Shown: positions 26,303-35,390 of the stretch, in pieces
How the letters are laid out: the number at the start of each line of letters is the position of its first letter
How positions within the stretch are numbered: the stretch's first letter is position 1
From: Acetivibrio mesophilus
Lineage (GTDB): Bacteria > Bacillota > Clostridia > Acetivibrionales > Acetivibrionaceae
Length of the DNA stretch: 64,000 bases
NCBI RefSeq assembly: GCF_004102745.1
Contig: NZ_RLII01000005.1
Span: forward strand, 124,001-188,000
Reading direction: 5' to 3'
The notes under the pieces: generated by a model
What the model was told of the DNA's origin: nothing
Databases searched by the model: none
Seen by the model: the letters and a program-made list of their open reading frames with translations, nothing else
Made by a program: the position numbers and the translations under genes

Positions 26303-27550
26303 TTATTTCTTTGCAAGAACCTTTTTGAGTTTTGCAAACCTTGGAAGACCATCCTCGATTGGAGGTTTTGATTCTCCCTGGATTAACGGAAGGGCATAAT
26401 TGATATAGTCCTGTGTAAGGCCATTTCCCTCAGCGTTTATCCACTCAAGAGGAATTTTCTTCTCAGTATTTGCAACGTCAGTAAGATTTATGAGCTTGAT
26501 ATTGCACTTGTATTCCGGACCTTCTGCTCTTTCAAAGGCAACCATGTAGTCTGTTTTTCCTTCAACAGCATATTTTACAGCTGACTGTCCTGCAAGGTAA
26601 GCTTCGTTCACATCGGTAAGGGAACCAACGTGAGCAGCACATCTTTGAAGAAGGCTGAACTCTATGCCACGAACCTTAGCGCCAGTCTTTTCCTTAACAA
26701 TGTTCGCCAGTGTGGAAGCAAGGCCACCTAATTGTGCATGTCCGAATGAGTCTTTTGATTTTGCAAGGTCTGAACCGTATTCGGAAATATATTTTCCATC
26801 CTTGTCTTTGATACCTTCCGATACAGCTACAATAACCTTTCCATTCTGTTTGTAGATTCTTGTTGTATCTTCAATGAATTTGTCCATATCAAAAGGAAGC
26901 TCAGGAAGATATATTAAATCAGGACCATTTCCCTTATATGAAGCTAAAGCTGCCGCAGCAGTCAACCAGCCTGCATTTCTTCCCATAACTTCGAGGATTG
27001 TTATCATTCCAGTATCATATACTCTTGCATCGTGATAAACTTCCATAGTAGATGTAGCAATGTACTTTGCAGCACTTCCGTAGCCAGGGCAGTGGTCTGT
27101 TCCCCAGAGGTCATTGTCTATTGTCTTCGGAACACCCATAACTCTACACTCGTAGCCAACCTTCTGCATGTATTTGCTTACCTTGTTGCAGGTATCCATT
27201 GAGTCATTTCCACCATTATAGAAGAAATATCTGATATTGTACTTCTTAAATACTTCTAAAAGTCTCTTGTAATCTGTTTCATCTTCATCTGCATTTTTAA
27301 GTTTGTATCTTACGGAACCTAGCGCAGAGGAAGGGGTAGTCCTTAAAAGCTCCAATTCATATTTATCTTCTTTGCTCATATCAAAGAAGTTTTCTTCCAA
27401 AATACCCTTAATTCCATGAGCGGCTCCGTAAACAGCTGTAATGCATTCCTGCTTTAAAGCTTCTTCGATAACACCTGCCGCACTTGCATTGATAACTGAT
27501 GTTGGACCGCCTGACTGTCCGAATATGCATGCACCTTCTAAACGGCTCAT
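26303..27550 (-). CDS. pfp: pyrophosphate-dependent 6-phosphofructokinase
   Basis: A 415-aa phosphofructokinase that makes fructose 1,6-bisphosphate. The donor-site residues point to PPi rather than ATP: YNGGNDSMD has Asp where ATP enzymes have Gly (GGDGS), and PKTIDND has Lys where ATP enzymes have Gly (PGTIDND). GQSGGPTSVINAS is the N-terminal loop and EVMGRNAGWL is the sugar-phosphate segment. An AAGGAGG site precedes the ATG. It is divergent from the aldolase gene, which carries out the next glycolytic step. PPi-linked glycolysis fits a thermocellus-like energy metabolism. Confidence 0.92.
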   Translation of the reverse strand: MSRLEGACIFGQSGGPTSVINASAAGVIEEALKQECITAVYGAAHGIKGILEENFFDMSKEDKYELELLRTTPSSALGSVRYKLKNADEDETDYKRLLEVFKKYNIRYFFYNGGNDSMDTCNKVSKYMQKVGYECRVMGVPKTIDNDLWGTDHCPGYGSAAKYIATSTMEVYHDARVYDTGMITILEVMGRNAGWLTAAAALASYKGNGPDLIYLPELPFDMDKFIEDTTRIYKQNGKVIVAVSEGIKDKDGKYISEYGSDLAKSKDSFGHAQLGGLASTLANIVKEKTGAKVRGIEFSLLQRCAAHVGSLTDVNEAYLAGQSAVKYAVEGKTDYMVAFERAEGPEYKCNIKLINLTDVANTEKKIPLEWINAEGNGLTQDYINYALPLIQGESKPPIEDGLPRFAKLKKVLAKK

Positions 27551-27694
27551 ACTAAAACCTCCTTATAAATATGTAAAATGAATGTGCTGTTTTATATTGT
27601 TAATTTAAACACAACTAAATAAAAATATAACATAATTAATTTTGAAATGCAATTCTACTTGAACCAAAAATATCAATTAATTTTTATTTTATCC

Positions 27695-27722
27695 TTGATT
27701 TTCGATTTCAATCTGGTAAAAT
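27695..27722 (+). promoter_or_regulatory. promoter of the aldolase gene
   Basis: TTGATT (27695-27700) and TAAAAT (27717-27722) are separated by 16 bp, 72 bp upstream of the aldolase ATG. Confidence 0.5.
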
Positions 27723-27726
27723 AAAT

Positions 27727-27744
27727 ATGATAAAAACTTAACAA
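27727..27744. promoter_or_regulatory. Rex-like operator upstream of aldolase
   Basis: ATGATAA-AAAC-TTAACAA matches the Rex consensus TTGTTAAnnnnTTAACAA at 12 of 14 defined positions. It lies 4 bp after the -10 box, close to the arrangement seen at the hydCBA promoter. It is weaker than that site and not proven. Confidence 0.45.
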
Positions 27745-27794
27745 GAGTGGCTATAATAACTAATACACTATATTTAATATAAGGAGTTGAAAAT

Positions 27795-28724
27795 ATGCCA
27801 TTAGTTACTAGTACCGAAATGTTTAAAAAGGCCTATGAAGGCAAATATGCTATAGGTGCATTCAATGTTAACAATATGGAAATTATTCAGGGTATTACCG
27901 AGGCAGCAAAGGAAGTTAATGCTCCATTGATTCTTCAGGTTTCCGCAGGTGCAAGAAAGTATGCAAATCATACATACCTGATGAAACTTATTGAAGCTGC
28001 TATTGAGGAAACTGGACTTCCTATCTGTGTACACCTTGACCATGGTGATACTTTCGAGCTTTGCAAATCATGTATTGATGGCGGATTTACATCTGTTATG
28101 ATTGACGGATCTCACCATCCGTTTGAAGAGAATATAAAGCTTACTAAGCAGGTTGTTGATTACGCTCATTCAAAGGGTGTTGTTGTTGAAGGAGAGTTGG
28201 GAAGACTTGCAGGTATAGAGGATGATGTAAATGTATCTGACGCTGATGCTGCATTTACTGATCCTGATCAGGTTGAAGAGTTCGTGCAGAGGACAGGTGT
28301 TGATTCCTTGGCAATAGCTATAGGAACAAGCCATGGAGCTTTCAAATTCAAAGGAGAGGCAAAATTAAGATTTGATATATTGGAAGAGATCGAAAGAAGA
28401 CTTCCAGGATTCCCGATTGTATTGCACGGTGCTTCCTCAGTTATGCCTGAGTATGTTGAAATGATTAACAAGTTTGGTGGCCAAATGCCCGGAGCAAAGG
28501 GTGTGCCGGAAGACATGCTGAGAAAGGCTGCTTCTATGGCTGTTTGTAAGATAAACATAGACTCAGACTTAAGACTTGCTCTTACAGGAACAATCAGGAA
28601 GTATTTTGCTGAGAATCCATCACACTTTGACCCAAGACAATACTTAGGTCCAGCAAGAACTGCAATTAAAGAGATTGTTAAGCATAAAATTGTAAACGTT
28701 CTTGGATGCGATGGAAAAGCTTAA
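27795..28724 (+). CDS. fba: class II fructose-1,6-bisphosphate aldolase
   Basis: A 309-aa zinc-dependent aldolase that cleaves fructose 1,6-bisphosphate into two triose phosphates. Zinc ligands and signature segments are visible: HLDHGDTFELCK near residue 80, EGELGRLAGIEDD near 133, GTSHGAFKF near 178, and LHGASSVMPEY near 211. An AAGGAG site precedes the ATG. It is divergently arranged with PPi-PFK, so two consecutive glycolytic steps share one intergenic control region. A Rex-like site overlaps its promoter region. A terminator follows immediately. Confidence 0.95.
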   Translation: MPLVTSTEMFKKAYEGKYAIGAFNVNNMEIIQGITEAAKEVNAPLILQVSAGARKYANHTYLMKLIEAAIEETGLPICVHLDHGDTFELCKSCIDGGFTSVMIDGSHHPFEENIKLTKQVVDYAHSKGVVVEGELGRLAGIEDDVNVSDADAAFTDPDQVEEFVQRTGVDSLAIAIGTSHGAFKFKGEAKLRFDILEEIERRLPGFPIVLHGASSVMPEYVEMINKFGGQMPGAKGVPEDMLRKAASMAVCKINIDSDLRLALTGTIRKYFAENPSHFDPRQYLGPARTAIKEIVKHKIVNVLGCDGKA

Positions 28725-28744
28725 TATTTGAAAAATGTTATTAT

Positions 28745-28776
28745 GGTGGAGGTCGATTAATGGCCTTCACCTTTTA
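28745..28776 (+). terminator. terminator of the aldolase gene
   Basis: GGTGGAGG (28745-28752) pairs with CCTTCACC (28764-28771, one G-T pair), followed by TTTTATG. Its position argues that the signal peptidase gene starts later, at 28810. Confidence 0.75.
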
Positions 28777-28809
28777 TGTTTACTAAAAAGCATTGGAGAA
28801 GAGAAAGGC

Positions 28810-29373
28810 ATGGATACAAATATGGATAACCTTGAATCTACTGAAAATAGAAATAAGAGTCAGGAGATTTTTAAAGAAATCGTTAGCTGGGCTTTGTATT
28901 TTCTAGGGGCCTTGGTAGTAGCCTTTTTACTTACAAAATACGTAATTGTGAACGCATATGTGCCTACCGGATCTATGGAAAATACGATTATGCCTCATGA
29001 CAGACTTATTGCAAGCAGAATTCATTATTATTTAACTGATCCTGAAAGAGGAGATATTGTAGTGTTCAAGTATCCGGATAATGAAGAGATGCTTTATGTA
29101 AAGAGGGTTATCGGGCTTCCGAATGAAACAGTGGAAATAAAGGCCGGAAAGGTATATATTGATGGCGAGCTTCTTGCAGAATCCTATCTTAAGGAAAATA
29201 CAGTGGGGGATTTTGGCCCCTATACGGTCCCGGAAGGCAGTTATTTTATGTTGGGGGACAATAGGAACAACTCGACAGATTCTAGATATTGGCAAAATAA
29301 GTTTGTAAAAAAGGAGAAAATCCTTGGAAAGGCTCTTTTTAAGTATTTTCCCGGGCTAAAGGTTTTGTGGTAG
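28810..29373 (+). CDS. lepB: signal peptidase I
   Basis: A 187-aa membrane protease that cleaves signal peptides outside the membrane. It has one N-terminal hydrophobic segment (ALYFLGALVVAFLLTKYVIV region). The catalytic Ser is in PTGSMENTI and the catalytic Lys in YVKRVIG. Box E reads MLGDNRNNSTDSRYW. I start at ATG 28810, 3' of the aldolase terminator, with GGAGAAG about 11 nt upstream; a longer in-frame ORF begins at 28735 but would include the terminator. A terminator follows at 29387. Confidence 0.93.
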   Translation: MDTNMDNLESTENRNKSQEIFKEIVSWALYFLGALVVAFLLTKYVIVNAYVPTGSMENTIMPHDRLIASRIHYYLTDPERGDIVVFKYPDNEEMLYVKRVIGLPNETVEIKAGKVYIDGELLAESYLKENTVGDFGPYTVPEGSYFMLGDNRNNSTDSRYWQNKFVKKEKILGKALFKYFPGLKVLW

Positions 29374-29386
29374 GATAAATGTGTTA

Positions 29387-29420
29387 AAAAGCTCAGATGC
29401 GAGGATTCTGAGCTTTTGCT
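29387..29420 (+). terminator. terminator of the signal peptidase gene
   Basis: AAAAGCTCAGA (29387-29397) pairs with TCTGAGCTTTT (29407-29417), an 11-bp perfect stem ending in T residues, 14 nt after the stop codon. Confidence 0.85.
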
Positions 29421-29571
29421 TATTGTAGAGTGTTTTCCGAATAACATTGAACTATAGGTTAAAAGTGTGATAATATTGAATTAGGGCATTATAATGGATT
29501 TATGCATTTTCGCCAACAAGCCTCGTAATCGGATCATATATTATTAAAACTGTATGTGGGGGTTATTCAGT

Positions 29572-30948
29572 ATGACAGGAAAAAGGAAAATAGCTGTTAT
29601 AGCCGGTATAGCTGTTTTGTTTGTCGTAATAATTATCGCTTTGGTATGGGGGGATAATTTTTTTTCAGGAAGGGACAAGCCTCAAGAACCAAAAAAGGAC
29701 TCTAGTTTTGAAGTTCTTAAAATTAACGGTTCCTATGTAAGCAGTGATATTATGAAGGAAGAAAGTAATAAATTTTACGAAAAGTGGAAAAGGAACGCAG
29801 AAGTTTTGCGAATGAATGAACATGAACGTAATGATATGCTCCTGGATCAGGTAATCGAAAGAATGTTGATTGAAGACTATGTAAATAACAAATCCGGAGT
29901 AACAGCAACGGACAGTGAAGTGGAAGATTATATTAACAGGTTTATTAAGCTAAGATACTCGGGCTCGTCTCTCGGAACGTTTATGAGTTCCCAAGGCTAC
30001 GCAACGGAAGAGGATATGAAGGTCGGTATTAAGGGATATATCTTAAGGCACAAAGCCATATATAAGGCTGCGAAAGAGAAAAATGTGACTTTGACCGAGC
30101 AAGAACTTGATGAAGGGTACGAAAAACATAAAATTCAAAACAAAAAGGTGGACATAAAACATATATTTATTTCCAGTAAGGATAGAACCCAGGAGGAGGC
30201 TAAGAATTTAGCCGAAGAGATTTATAGCAGGCTCAAGAATAATGAGGATTTTGAGACCTTGGCAAAGCAATATTCCGATGATGAGGATACGCGAGAATCC
30301 GGTGGAGTGATAAAGGAACTTAGAGCAGGTTTTCATGAGGCTATCTTTGACAATGCAGTTTTTGCTGCAGAGGCGGGACAATTGCTGGAGCCTATAGAGG
30401 TTGCCCGAGGATATGAAATTGTATTTGTAGACAAAGCTACGGATTTTTCCAGGACAAGGGATGAATATGCAGAACTTCTTACAGTGGAAAAGTTTGTGGA
30501 CTCGGATATGTATGCAGAGTGGTTTGAAGAGTACAAGCAAAACTATGATATTGAGATAACAGACCCAGCAATGAAAGCATTTAGACTTTTCAGAGAAGAG
30601 CAGTATGGTGAGGCGGGAAAAAGCTACGAAGAACTTTACATGGCTGAAAAAGATGTCTACTATATTGAACGGGCCTGTGAGGCATATAGACTTGCCGAAA
30701 ATTGGACCAAATTGATTGAGATAGGCCAATTGGCAATTAACGAAAATCCTTCTAATATCGAATATTATTTATATCAGGCCGAGGGAGAATTTAACGGCGG
30801 TGACAAGGATAAGGCCAAAGGGTTGTTGAAAGAGGCAGAAGATAAGGTAGGAGACAATACATATTATCTGGATTTGATTCAAAAAATGTATATAAATCAT
30901 GGCCTTAACGAAGAGGCACAGAAAATAACCGAGAAACTGAAAAGATAA
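29572..30948 (+). CDS. membrane-anchored parvulin-type peptidyl-prolyl isomerase with TPR tail
   Basis: About 458 aa. It has a single N-terminal hydrophobic anchor (IAVIAGIAVLFVVIIIALVW region), a SurA/PrsA-like chaperone segment (about 60-200) and a parvulin domain (KKVDIKHIFIS, FETLAKQYSDDEDTRESGG, about 205-310). The C-terminal 110 residues are helical and repeat-like (AGKSYEELYMAEKDVYYI; IGQLAINENPSNIEYYL), suggesting TPR motifs. It probably helps exported proteins fold at the outer membrane face. I use ATG 29572 because GTGGGGG lies 9-10 nt upstream; an ATG at 29554 is also in frame. The unusual part is the parvulin-TPR fusion. Confidence 0.85.
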   Translation: MTGKRKIAVIAGIAVLFVVIIIALVWGDNFFSGRDKPQEPKKDSSFEVLKINGSYVSSDIMKEESNKFYEKWKRNAEVLRMNEHERNDMLLDQVIERMLIEDYVNNKSGVTATDSEVEDYINRFIKLRYSGSSLGTFMSSQGYATEEDMKVGIKGYILRHKAIYKAAKEKNVTLTEQELDEGYEKHKIQNKKVDIKHIFISSKDRTQEEAKNLAEEIYSRLKNNEDFETLAKQYSDDEDTRESGGVIKELRAGFHEAIFDNAVFAAEAGQLLEPIEVARGYEIVFVDKATDFSRTRDEYAELLTVEKFVDSDMYAEWFEEYKQNYDIEITDPAMKAFRLFREEQYGEAGKSYEELYMAEKDVYYIERACEAYRLAENWTKLIEIGQLAINENPSNIEYYLYQAEGEFNGGDKDKAKGLLKEAEDKVGDNTYYLDLIQKMYINHGLNEEAQKITEKLKR

Positions 30949-31041
30949 ACATAGAACTGCTATTCTTCTGTTGGTTGAAGATTTCTTAATTTTGAATAAT
31001 CGGTATCTTGAAAGTAAATAATAAGCTCTGAGGTGTTGTAA

Positions 31042-32034
31042 ATGGACGTAAAAGTCGGAATACCCAGAGCTTTATTTTATTATCAGTATTATCCCCTCTG
31101 GAAAACTTTCTTTGAGGAGCTTAATACGGAAGTAGTATTGTCGGATTATACCACAAGTAAAACCTTGGATGAAGGTACAAAGTCATGCGTTGCTGAAGCC
31201 TGTTTGCCTGTAAAAATCTTTTATGGTCATGTAATGAATATCAAGGATAGAGTTGATTATTTGTTCATACCCAGATTTACAAGCATATCAAAAAAAGAGT
31301 ACGTATGCCCCAAATTCGGTGGATTGCCTGATATGATAAGAAACACCATAAAGGACCTACCACCTTTAATTGATACAGAGATTAATCTCAGAAAATCCGG
31401 CAAGAATGCCATGAAAGCCATAATGGAAATAGGTGGCTTTTTGACAAAGGATCAAAGAAAAATAAAGAATGCATATAAGAAGGCTTTGGAGAGCTACAGA
31501 GAATTTGATGAGAAAATAAAACAGGGCGTGCTTCCTTCTGATATTTTAGACAGAAAGCTCAATGTAATTAGAAAAAGCAGTGAGCCTGAGCTTAACATTG
31601 CGGTAATAGGTCATGGCTACAACCTATACGACAACTATATCAATATGGATATGATAGATAAGCTAAGAAAAAAGGGCACGAAAATAATAACCATAGATAT
31701 GGTTGAGGAAGAAGTTATAAGAAAAAACGTCAGTGTGCTTCCTAAGCGCATATTCTGGAATTTTGGCAGCAGGGCAATTGGAGGCTCGATGCACTTTCTC
31801 GAAAGGGAGGATATTGACGGTATAATATACTTAATGAGTTTTGGATGCGGAGTGGATTCTTTTATCTGTGATTTGATAGAAAGGAGGATAAGAAGAACAA
31901 AAGATATTCCCTTTATCATTTTGACATTGGATGAACACTCCGGCCAGGCAGGTATGGATACAAGACTTGACGCATTTATTGATATGATCAGATGGAGGTA
32001 TAGGAATGATAATAACATTTCCGCACATGGGTAA
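31042..32034 (+). CDS. acyl-CoA dehydratase activase-related protein (DUF2229)
   Basis: A 330-aa protein of the DUF2229 type, seen fused to or beside activators of 2-hydroxyacyl-CoA dehydratases. N-terminal VGIPRALFYYQYYPLW and cysteines in CVAEACLPVK and YVCPKFGG are typical, as is FGCGVDSF near residue 275. The cysteines probably bind an Fe-S cluster (inference). It overlaps the next gene by 29 nt, and that overlaps the third by 32 nt, so the three are one operon. No dehydratase subunits (HgdA/HgdB) follow; the substrate is unknown. Confidence 0.82.
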   Translation: MDVKVGIPRALFYYQYYPLWKTFFEELNTEVVLSDYTTSKTLDEGTKSCVAEACLPVKIFYGHVMNIKDRVDYLFIPRFTSISKKEYVCPKFGGLPDMIRNTIKDLPPLIDTEINLRKSGKNAMKAIMEIGGFLTKDQRKIKNAYKKALESYREFDEKIKQGVLPSDILDRKLNVIRKSSEPELNIAVIGHGYNLYDNYINMDMIDKLRKKGTKIITIDMVEEEVIRKNVSVLPKRIFWNFGSRAIGGSMHFLEREDIDGIIYLMSFGCGVDSFICDLIERRIRRTKDIPFIILTLDEHSGQAGMDTRLDAFIDMIRWRYRNDNNISAHG

Positions 32035-33121
32035 TACATATATTGCGGTCAAAGCACTTTTAGACGATATCGGAGCAGAGTATGTTATTCCGCCCTTAAG
32101 CAGCAAACGCTCACTGGAAATAGGAACAAAGTATGCTCCTGAAATGGCATGCTTGCCCCTTAAGATTAATCTTGGAAATTTTGTTGAGGCCTATGAAAAA
32201 GGAGCGAATACAATTCTGACAGCTGGTGGCCGGGGACCGTGCAGGTTTGGCTATTACTGTGAGATGAGCAGGGAAATACTTCAAGACAATGGATATGACA
32301 TGGATGTAATAGTTCTGGAAGCCCCGGACGGGGATATTATGAAATTTGTCGGCAAAATCAAAAAGCTTGCCGGCAGCTTAAATATATACAGGATTTTGAA
32401 AGTGATAAAAAATACAACCCTTGTAGCTAAAAGGGTGGATGAACTGGAACGACTGGCATTTAAAATTCGGCCGAGGGAGATTAGAAGGGGAAGTACTGAT
32501 AGAATCTATGAAAGCTTTAGAAAAAAAGTGGTTGATGTAAAAGGCTCTCAAGAGATTCTAAAGCTTGTAGAGGATACCAAGAATCAGTTATTAAAATTGG
32601 AAATAGACAAGGATTTCAAACCGATGAGAATTGGTATTGTCGGAGAAATTTATACAACTATAGACTCTTATAGCAGTTTTAATATTGATTCGATATTGGG
32701 CAATATGGGGGTGGAAGTATACAGGGAAAACACCATCAGTGGTTGGATAATTGAACATATGCTCAAAGCAGTTGTTCCTTTTGCAAAAGACAAAAGATAT
32801 GCTGAGGCTGCAAAACCTTATCTTGGTACCATGATAGGGGGACATGCCCAGGAAACCATAGGAAACACAATACTTTATGCCCAAAGCGGTTTTGATGGGA
32901 TAATACAAATCTATCCACTGACCTGTATGCCGGAGATTGTGGCAGAAAGCATACTTCCTGCTGTAGAAAGAGATTATAATATACCCATTCTTACCCTGAT
33001 TATTGATGAAATGACGGGGGAAGCAGGATATATGACCAGAATAGAGGCCTTTGTAGACTTACTTAATAAAAGAAGGGAGAGGGTGGAAGTTGTTGAAAAC
33101 CTCGCATTATTTGGGGATTGA
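32006..33121 (+). CDS. CoA-substrate activase-associated protein
   Basis: 371 aa, related to the second half of the large activase fusion proteins and distantly to dehydratase subunits. Conserved cysteines are in PEMACLPLKI, GRGPCRFGYYCEM and YPLTCMPEIV. Family knowledge is limited to association with BadF/HgdC-type ATPases. It starts at an ATG inside the end of the preceding gene, with GGAGG close upstream. It is the middle member of the three-gene cluster, and no biochemical role is known. Confidence 0.8.
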   Translation: MIITFPHMGNTYIAVKALLDDIGAEYVIPPLSSKRSLEIGTKYAPEMACLPLKINLGNFVEAYEKGANTILTAGGRGPCRFGYYCEMSREILQDNGYDMDVIVLEAPDGDIMKFVGKIKKLAGSLNIYRILKVIKNTTLVAKRVDELERLAFKIRPREIRRGSTDRIYESFRKKVVDVKGSQEILKLVEDTKNQLLKLEIDKDFKPMRIGIVGEIYTTIDSYSSFNIDSILGNMGVEVYRENTISGWIIEHMLKAVVPFAKDKRYAEAAKPYLGTMIGGHAQETIGNTILYAQSGFDGIIQIYPLTCMPEIVAESILPAVERDYNIPILTLIIDEMTGEAGYMTRIEAFVDLLNKRRERVEVVENLALFGD

Positions 33122-34079
33122 TGTTGGCTCGGTCAGCACAAATCTTGTGGTTATTAATGAAAAGGATGAGATAGTTGATAAGCTTTATTTAAGAACAAGC
33201 GGACAGCCTATCAATGCGCTAAGAAACGGCATGAAGACGCTGTACCAAAGGCTTGGCAAGGATATAAAGATAGAGGGAGTGGGGACTACAGGAAGCGGCA
33301 GGCAGCTTGCTAGTGTAATTATAGGCTCTGATATTGTTAAGAACGAGATTACAACCCACGCTATTGCGTCACAAAAGCTTGTGCCTGAGGTAAGGACCAT
33401 ACTGGAAATAGGAGGACAGGACTCAAAAATAATCATTCTCAAAAACGGTATAATTTATGATTTTGCCATGAATACTGTCTGTGCTGCAGGAACCGGTTCT
33501 TTCCTTGATAGGCAAGCCGCCAGGCTCGAAATACCGATTGAAGATTTCGGCTCGTTTGCATTAAGGTCTACGGCACCTGTAAGGATAGCAGGCCGGTGTG
33601 CAGTGTTTGCGGAATCCGATATGATACACAAACAGCAGACCGGACACAGCATTGAAGATATTATTAACGGCCTTTGTGAAGCTCTGGTTAGAAATTATCT
33701 GAACAACTTGGCAAAAGGAAAGGACATTGAAGAGCCTATAGTATTTCAGGGGGGAGTTGCAGCAAATGTTGGAATTGTAGCTGCCTTCGAAAGGGCAATA
33801 GGCAAAAAGATAATAATACCCCAATACTATGACGTAATGGGAGCATACGGAGCTGCGCTTATAGCTAAGGAAGAAGTAATAAAAAACGGCAAAAACACCA
33901 ACTTCTTTGGATTTGAGAATACCCAGAACGATTTTAAAGCCAAGAGTATAGAATGCAATGGTTGTTCCAATATGTGTGAAGTAATTGAAATAGCATCAAA
34001 TGATGTAGTTGTGGCATGTTGGGGTGATCGGTGCGGAAAATGGTCTGCTGTAAAAAGAGAGAATCAGAGTGTCAGTTGA
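33090..34079 (+). CDS. BadF/HgdC-type acyl-CoA dehydratase activase
   Basis: A 329-aa ASKHA-fold ATPase. The phosphate loop reads LGIDVGSVSTNLVV, followed by GTTGSGRQL and IGGQDSK. The two cysteines that bind the dimer-bridging [4Fe-4S] cluster are in NTVCAAGTGSF and AGRCAVFAESD. In known systems it uses ATP to push an electron into a 2-hydroxyacyl-CoA dehydratase or benzoyl-CoA reductase. It also has an extra C-terminal cysteine cluster (CNGCSNMC, then CWGDRCGKW), which could hold another Fe-S centre. The start is a TTG (33090 or 33093) after GAGGGTGG. It is third in an operon with no dehydratase gene. Confidence 0.87.
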   Translation: MLKTSHYLGIDVGSVSTNLVVINEKDEIVDKLYLRTSGQPINALRNGMKTLYQRLGKDIKIEGVGTTGSGRQLASVIIGSDIVKNEITTHAIASQKLVPEVRTILEIGGQDSKIIILKNGIIYDFAMNTVCAAGTGSFLDRQAARLEIPIEDFGSFALRSTAPVRIAGRCAVFAESDMIHKQQTGHSIEDIINGLCEALVRNYLNNLAKGKDIEEPIVFQGGVAANVGIVAAFERAIGKKIIIPQYYDVMGAYGAALIAKEEVIKNGKNTNFFGFENTQNDFKAKSIECNGCSNMCEVIEIASNDVVVACWGDRCGKWSAVKRENQSVS

Positions 34080-34149
34080 TAATCGGTTGAAAATTAAAGG
34101 ATTTTCATTTAGTATTGAAGGTAGGGTTTAAGTAAAAGAGGGGGATACT

Positions 34150-35327
34150 ATGAAGAATATTTCGTAGATCTTCATGTTCATATTGGAAGGTCTTCAAAAG
34201 GAAAAGAGATAAAAAAAGCCACTGCAGATAATCTTACTTTTGAAAATATAGCATATGAATCCTACACTAGAAAGGGGATTGATGTTATCGGTGCGGTTGA
34301 CTGCTTATCTCCTTATGTTATTGAGGATATTGAAGAGCTTATAGAAAGAGGAGATCTCATAGAGAAACAGGGCGGAGGAATGGAGTATAAAAAAGGACAG
34401 ATATTGATATTGGGAGCTGAGCTTGAGACACATGAAAAAAAGGGCGGAAGCTCCCATTCGCTTTGCTTTTTTCCCTCATTGAAATCAATCAAAGATTTTG
34501 CCGGGGCTATGAAAAATCACATAAAAAATATCCATAGTTGCTCTTATATGTGCAGATTGGAAGCTCAGCAGCTCATAGATATAGTTGACTTTTATGGCGG
34601 TATGTTTATTCCGGCTCATGTTTTCACTCCATACAAGAGCTTTTATGGGAATTGTTGTGACAGCCTTCTGGAGATATTTGACGATAAATCCTTTGAGAAA
34701 ATTCCTGCAGTAGAGCTGGGGCTTAGTGCCGATTCAATGATGGCAGGACAGTTGAGGGAGCTTGATGGCAAGGCGTTTATCAGTAATTCCGATGCCCATT
34801 CGCTGTCAAAGATGGGTAGAGAATACAATATATTTGAAATGGAAGATCCTAACTATGAAGAAATATTAAAAGCTTTTAAAGGAATTGATGGAAGAAGGAT
34901 TAAGGCTAATTATGGACTGGATCCGAAGCTTGGAAAATATCACAGAACTTATTGCTTGGTCTGCGATTCAATAATCAAAGGGGATGCCCCGATATTGAAA
35001 TGTCCCGTCTCCGATAAGCACCGTGTGGTGGTGGGTGTAAAGGACAGGTTGATGATAATAAGAGACAGGCAAAAGCCCTTATTGGATAATAGACCTCCTT
35101 ATTTTTATCAGGTTCCGCTGGAGTTTCTTCCTAAAGTGGGCCCTAAAACTATAGACAAGCTTATAAATTTTTTCGGAAGTGAAATGAAGGTATTGCATCA
35201 AGCCACTTACGATGAATTGATAAAGGTAGTAAAAGAGGATATTGCAAGGAACATTATACTATCAAGGGAAGGAAAGCTTTCTATTGAGGCCGGTGGGGGA
35301 GGAATATACGGAAAAATAGAGGTATGA
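34150..35327 (+). pseudogene. endonuclease Q-like PHP protein with an N-terminal frameshift
   Basis: The main frame from the ATG at 34380 gives 315 aa: PHP motifs GAELETHEKKGG, IPAHVFTPYK and SNSDAHSLSK, a zinc-finger-like CLVC...KCPVSDKH, and helix-hairpin-helix LPKVGPKTIDKL. This is the layout of EndoQ-type nucleases, which cut DNA at deaminated bases. The same frame continues upstream with clear family sequence (EEYFVDLHVHIGRSS, GIDVIGAVDCLSP) but reaches no start codon. The only good start, ATG 34150 after AGAGGGGGA, is one base out of frame and stops after five codons. One inserted base around 34153-34158 would restore a full protein of about 392 aa. It is a frameshift mutation or a sequencing error. 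Confidence 0.75.
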
Positions 35328-35328
35328 T

Positions 35329-35368
35329 AAAGGCAGAAAGATTTTATGCAAATCTTTCTGCCTTTTCA
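35329..35368. terminator. strong bidirectional terminator
   Basis: A perfect 16-bp stem (35329-35344 with 35350-35365, core GGCAGAAAG/CTTTCTGCC) has a 5-nt loop and A/T tails on both sides. It serves the EndoQ-like and glucan phosphorylase genes. Confidence 0.92.
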
Positions 35369-35390
35369 AATGCAATTATGTGAGCTTTTG

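Noticed and set aside
27596-27613. TTGTTAATTTAAACACAA upstream of PPi-PFK as a third Rex site
   Set aside because: The left half matches but the right half has several mismatches; too weak to call.
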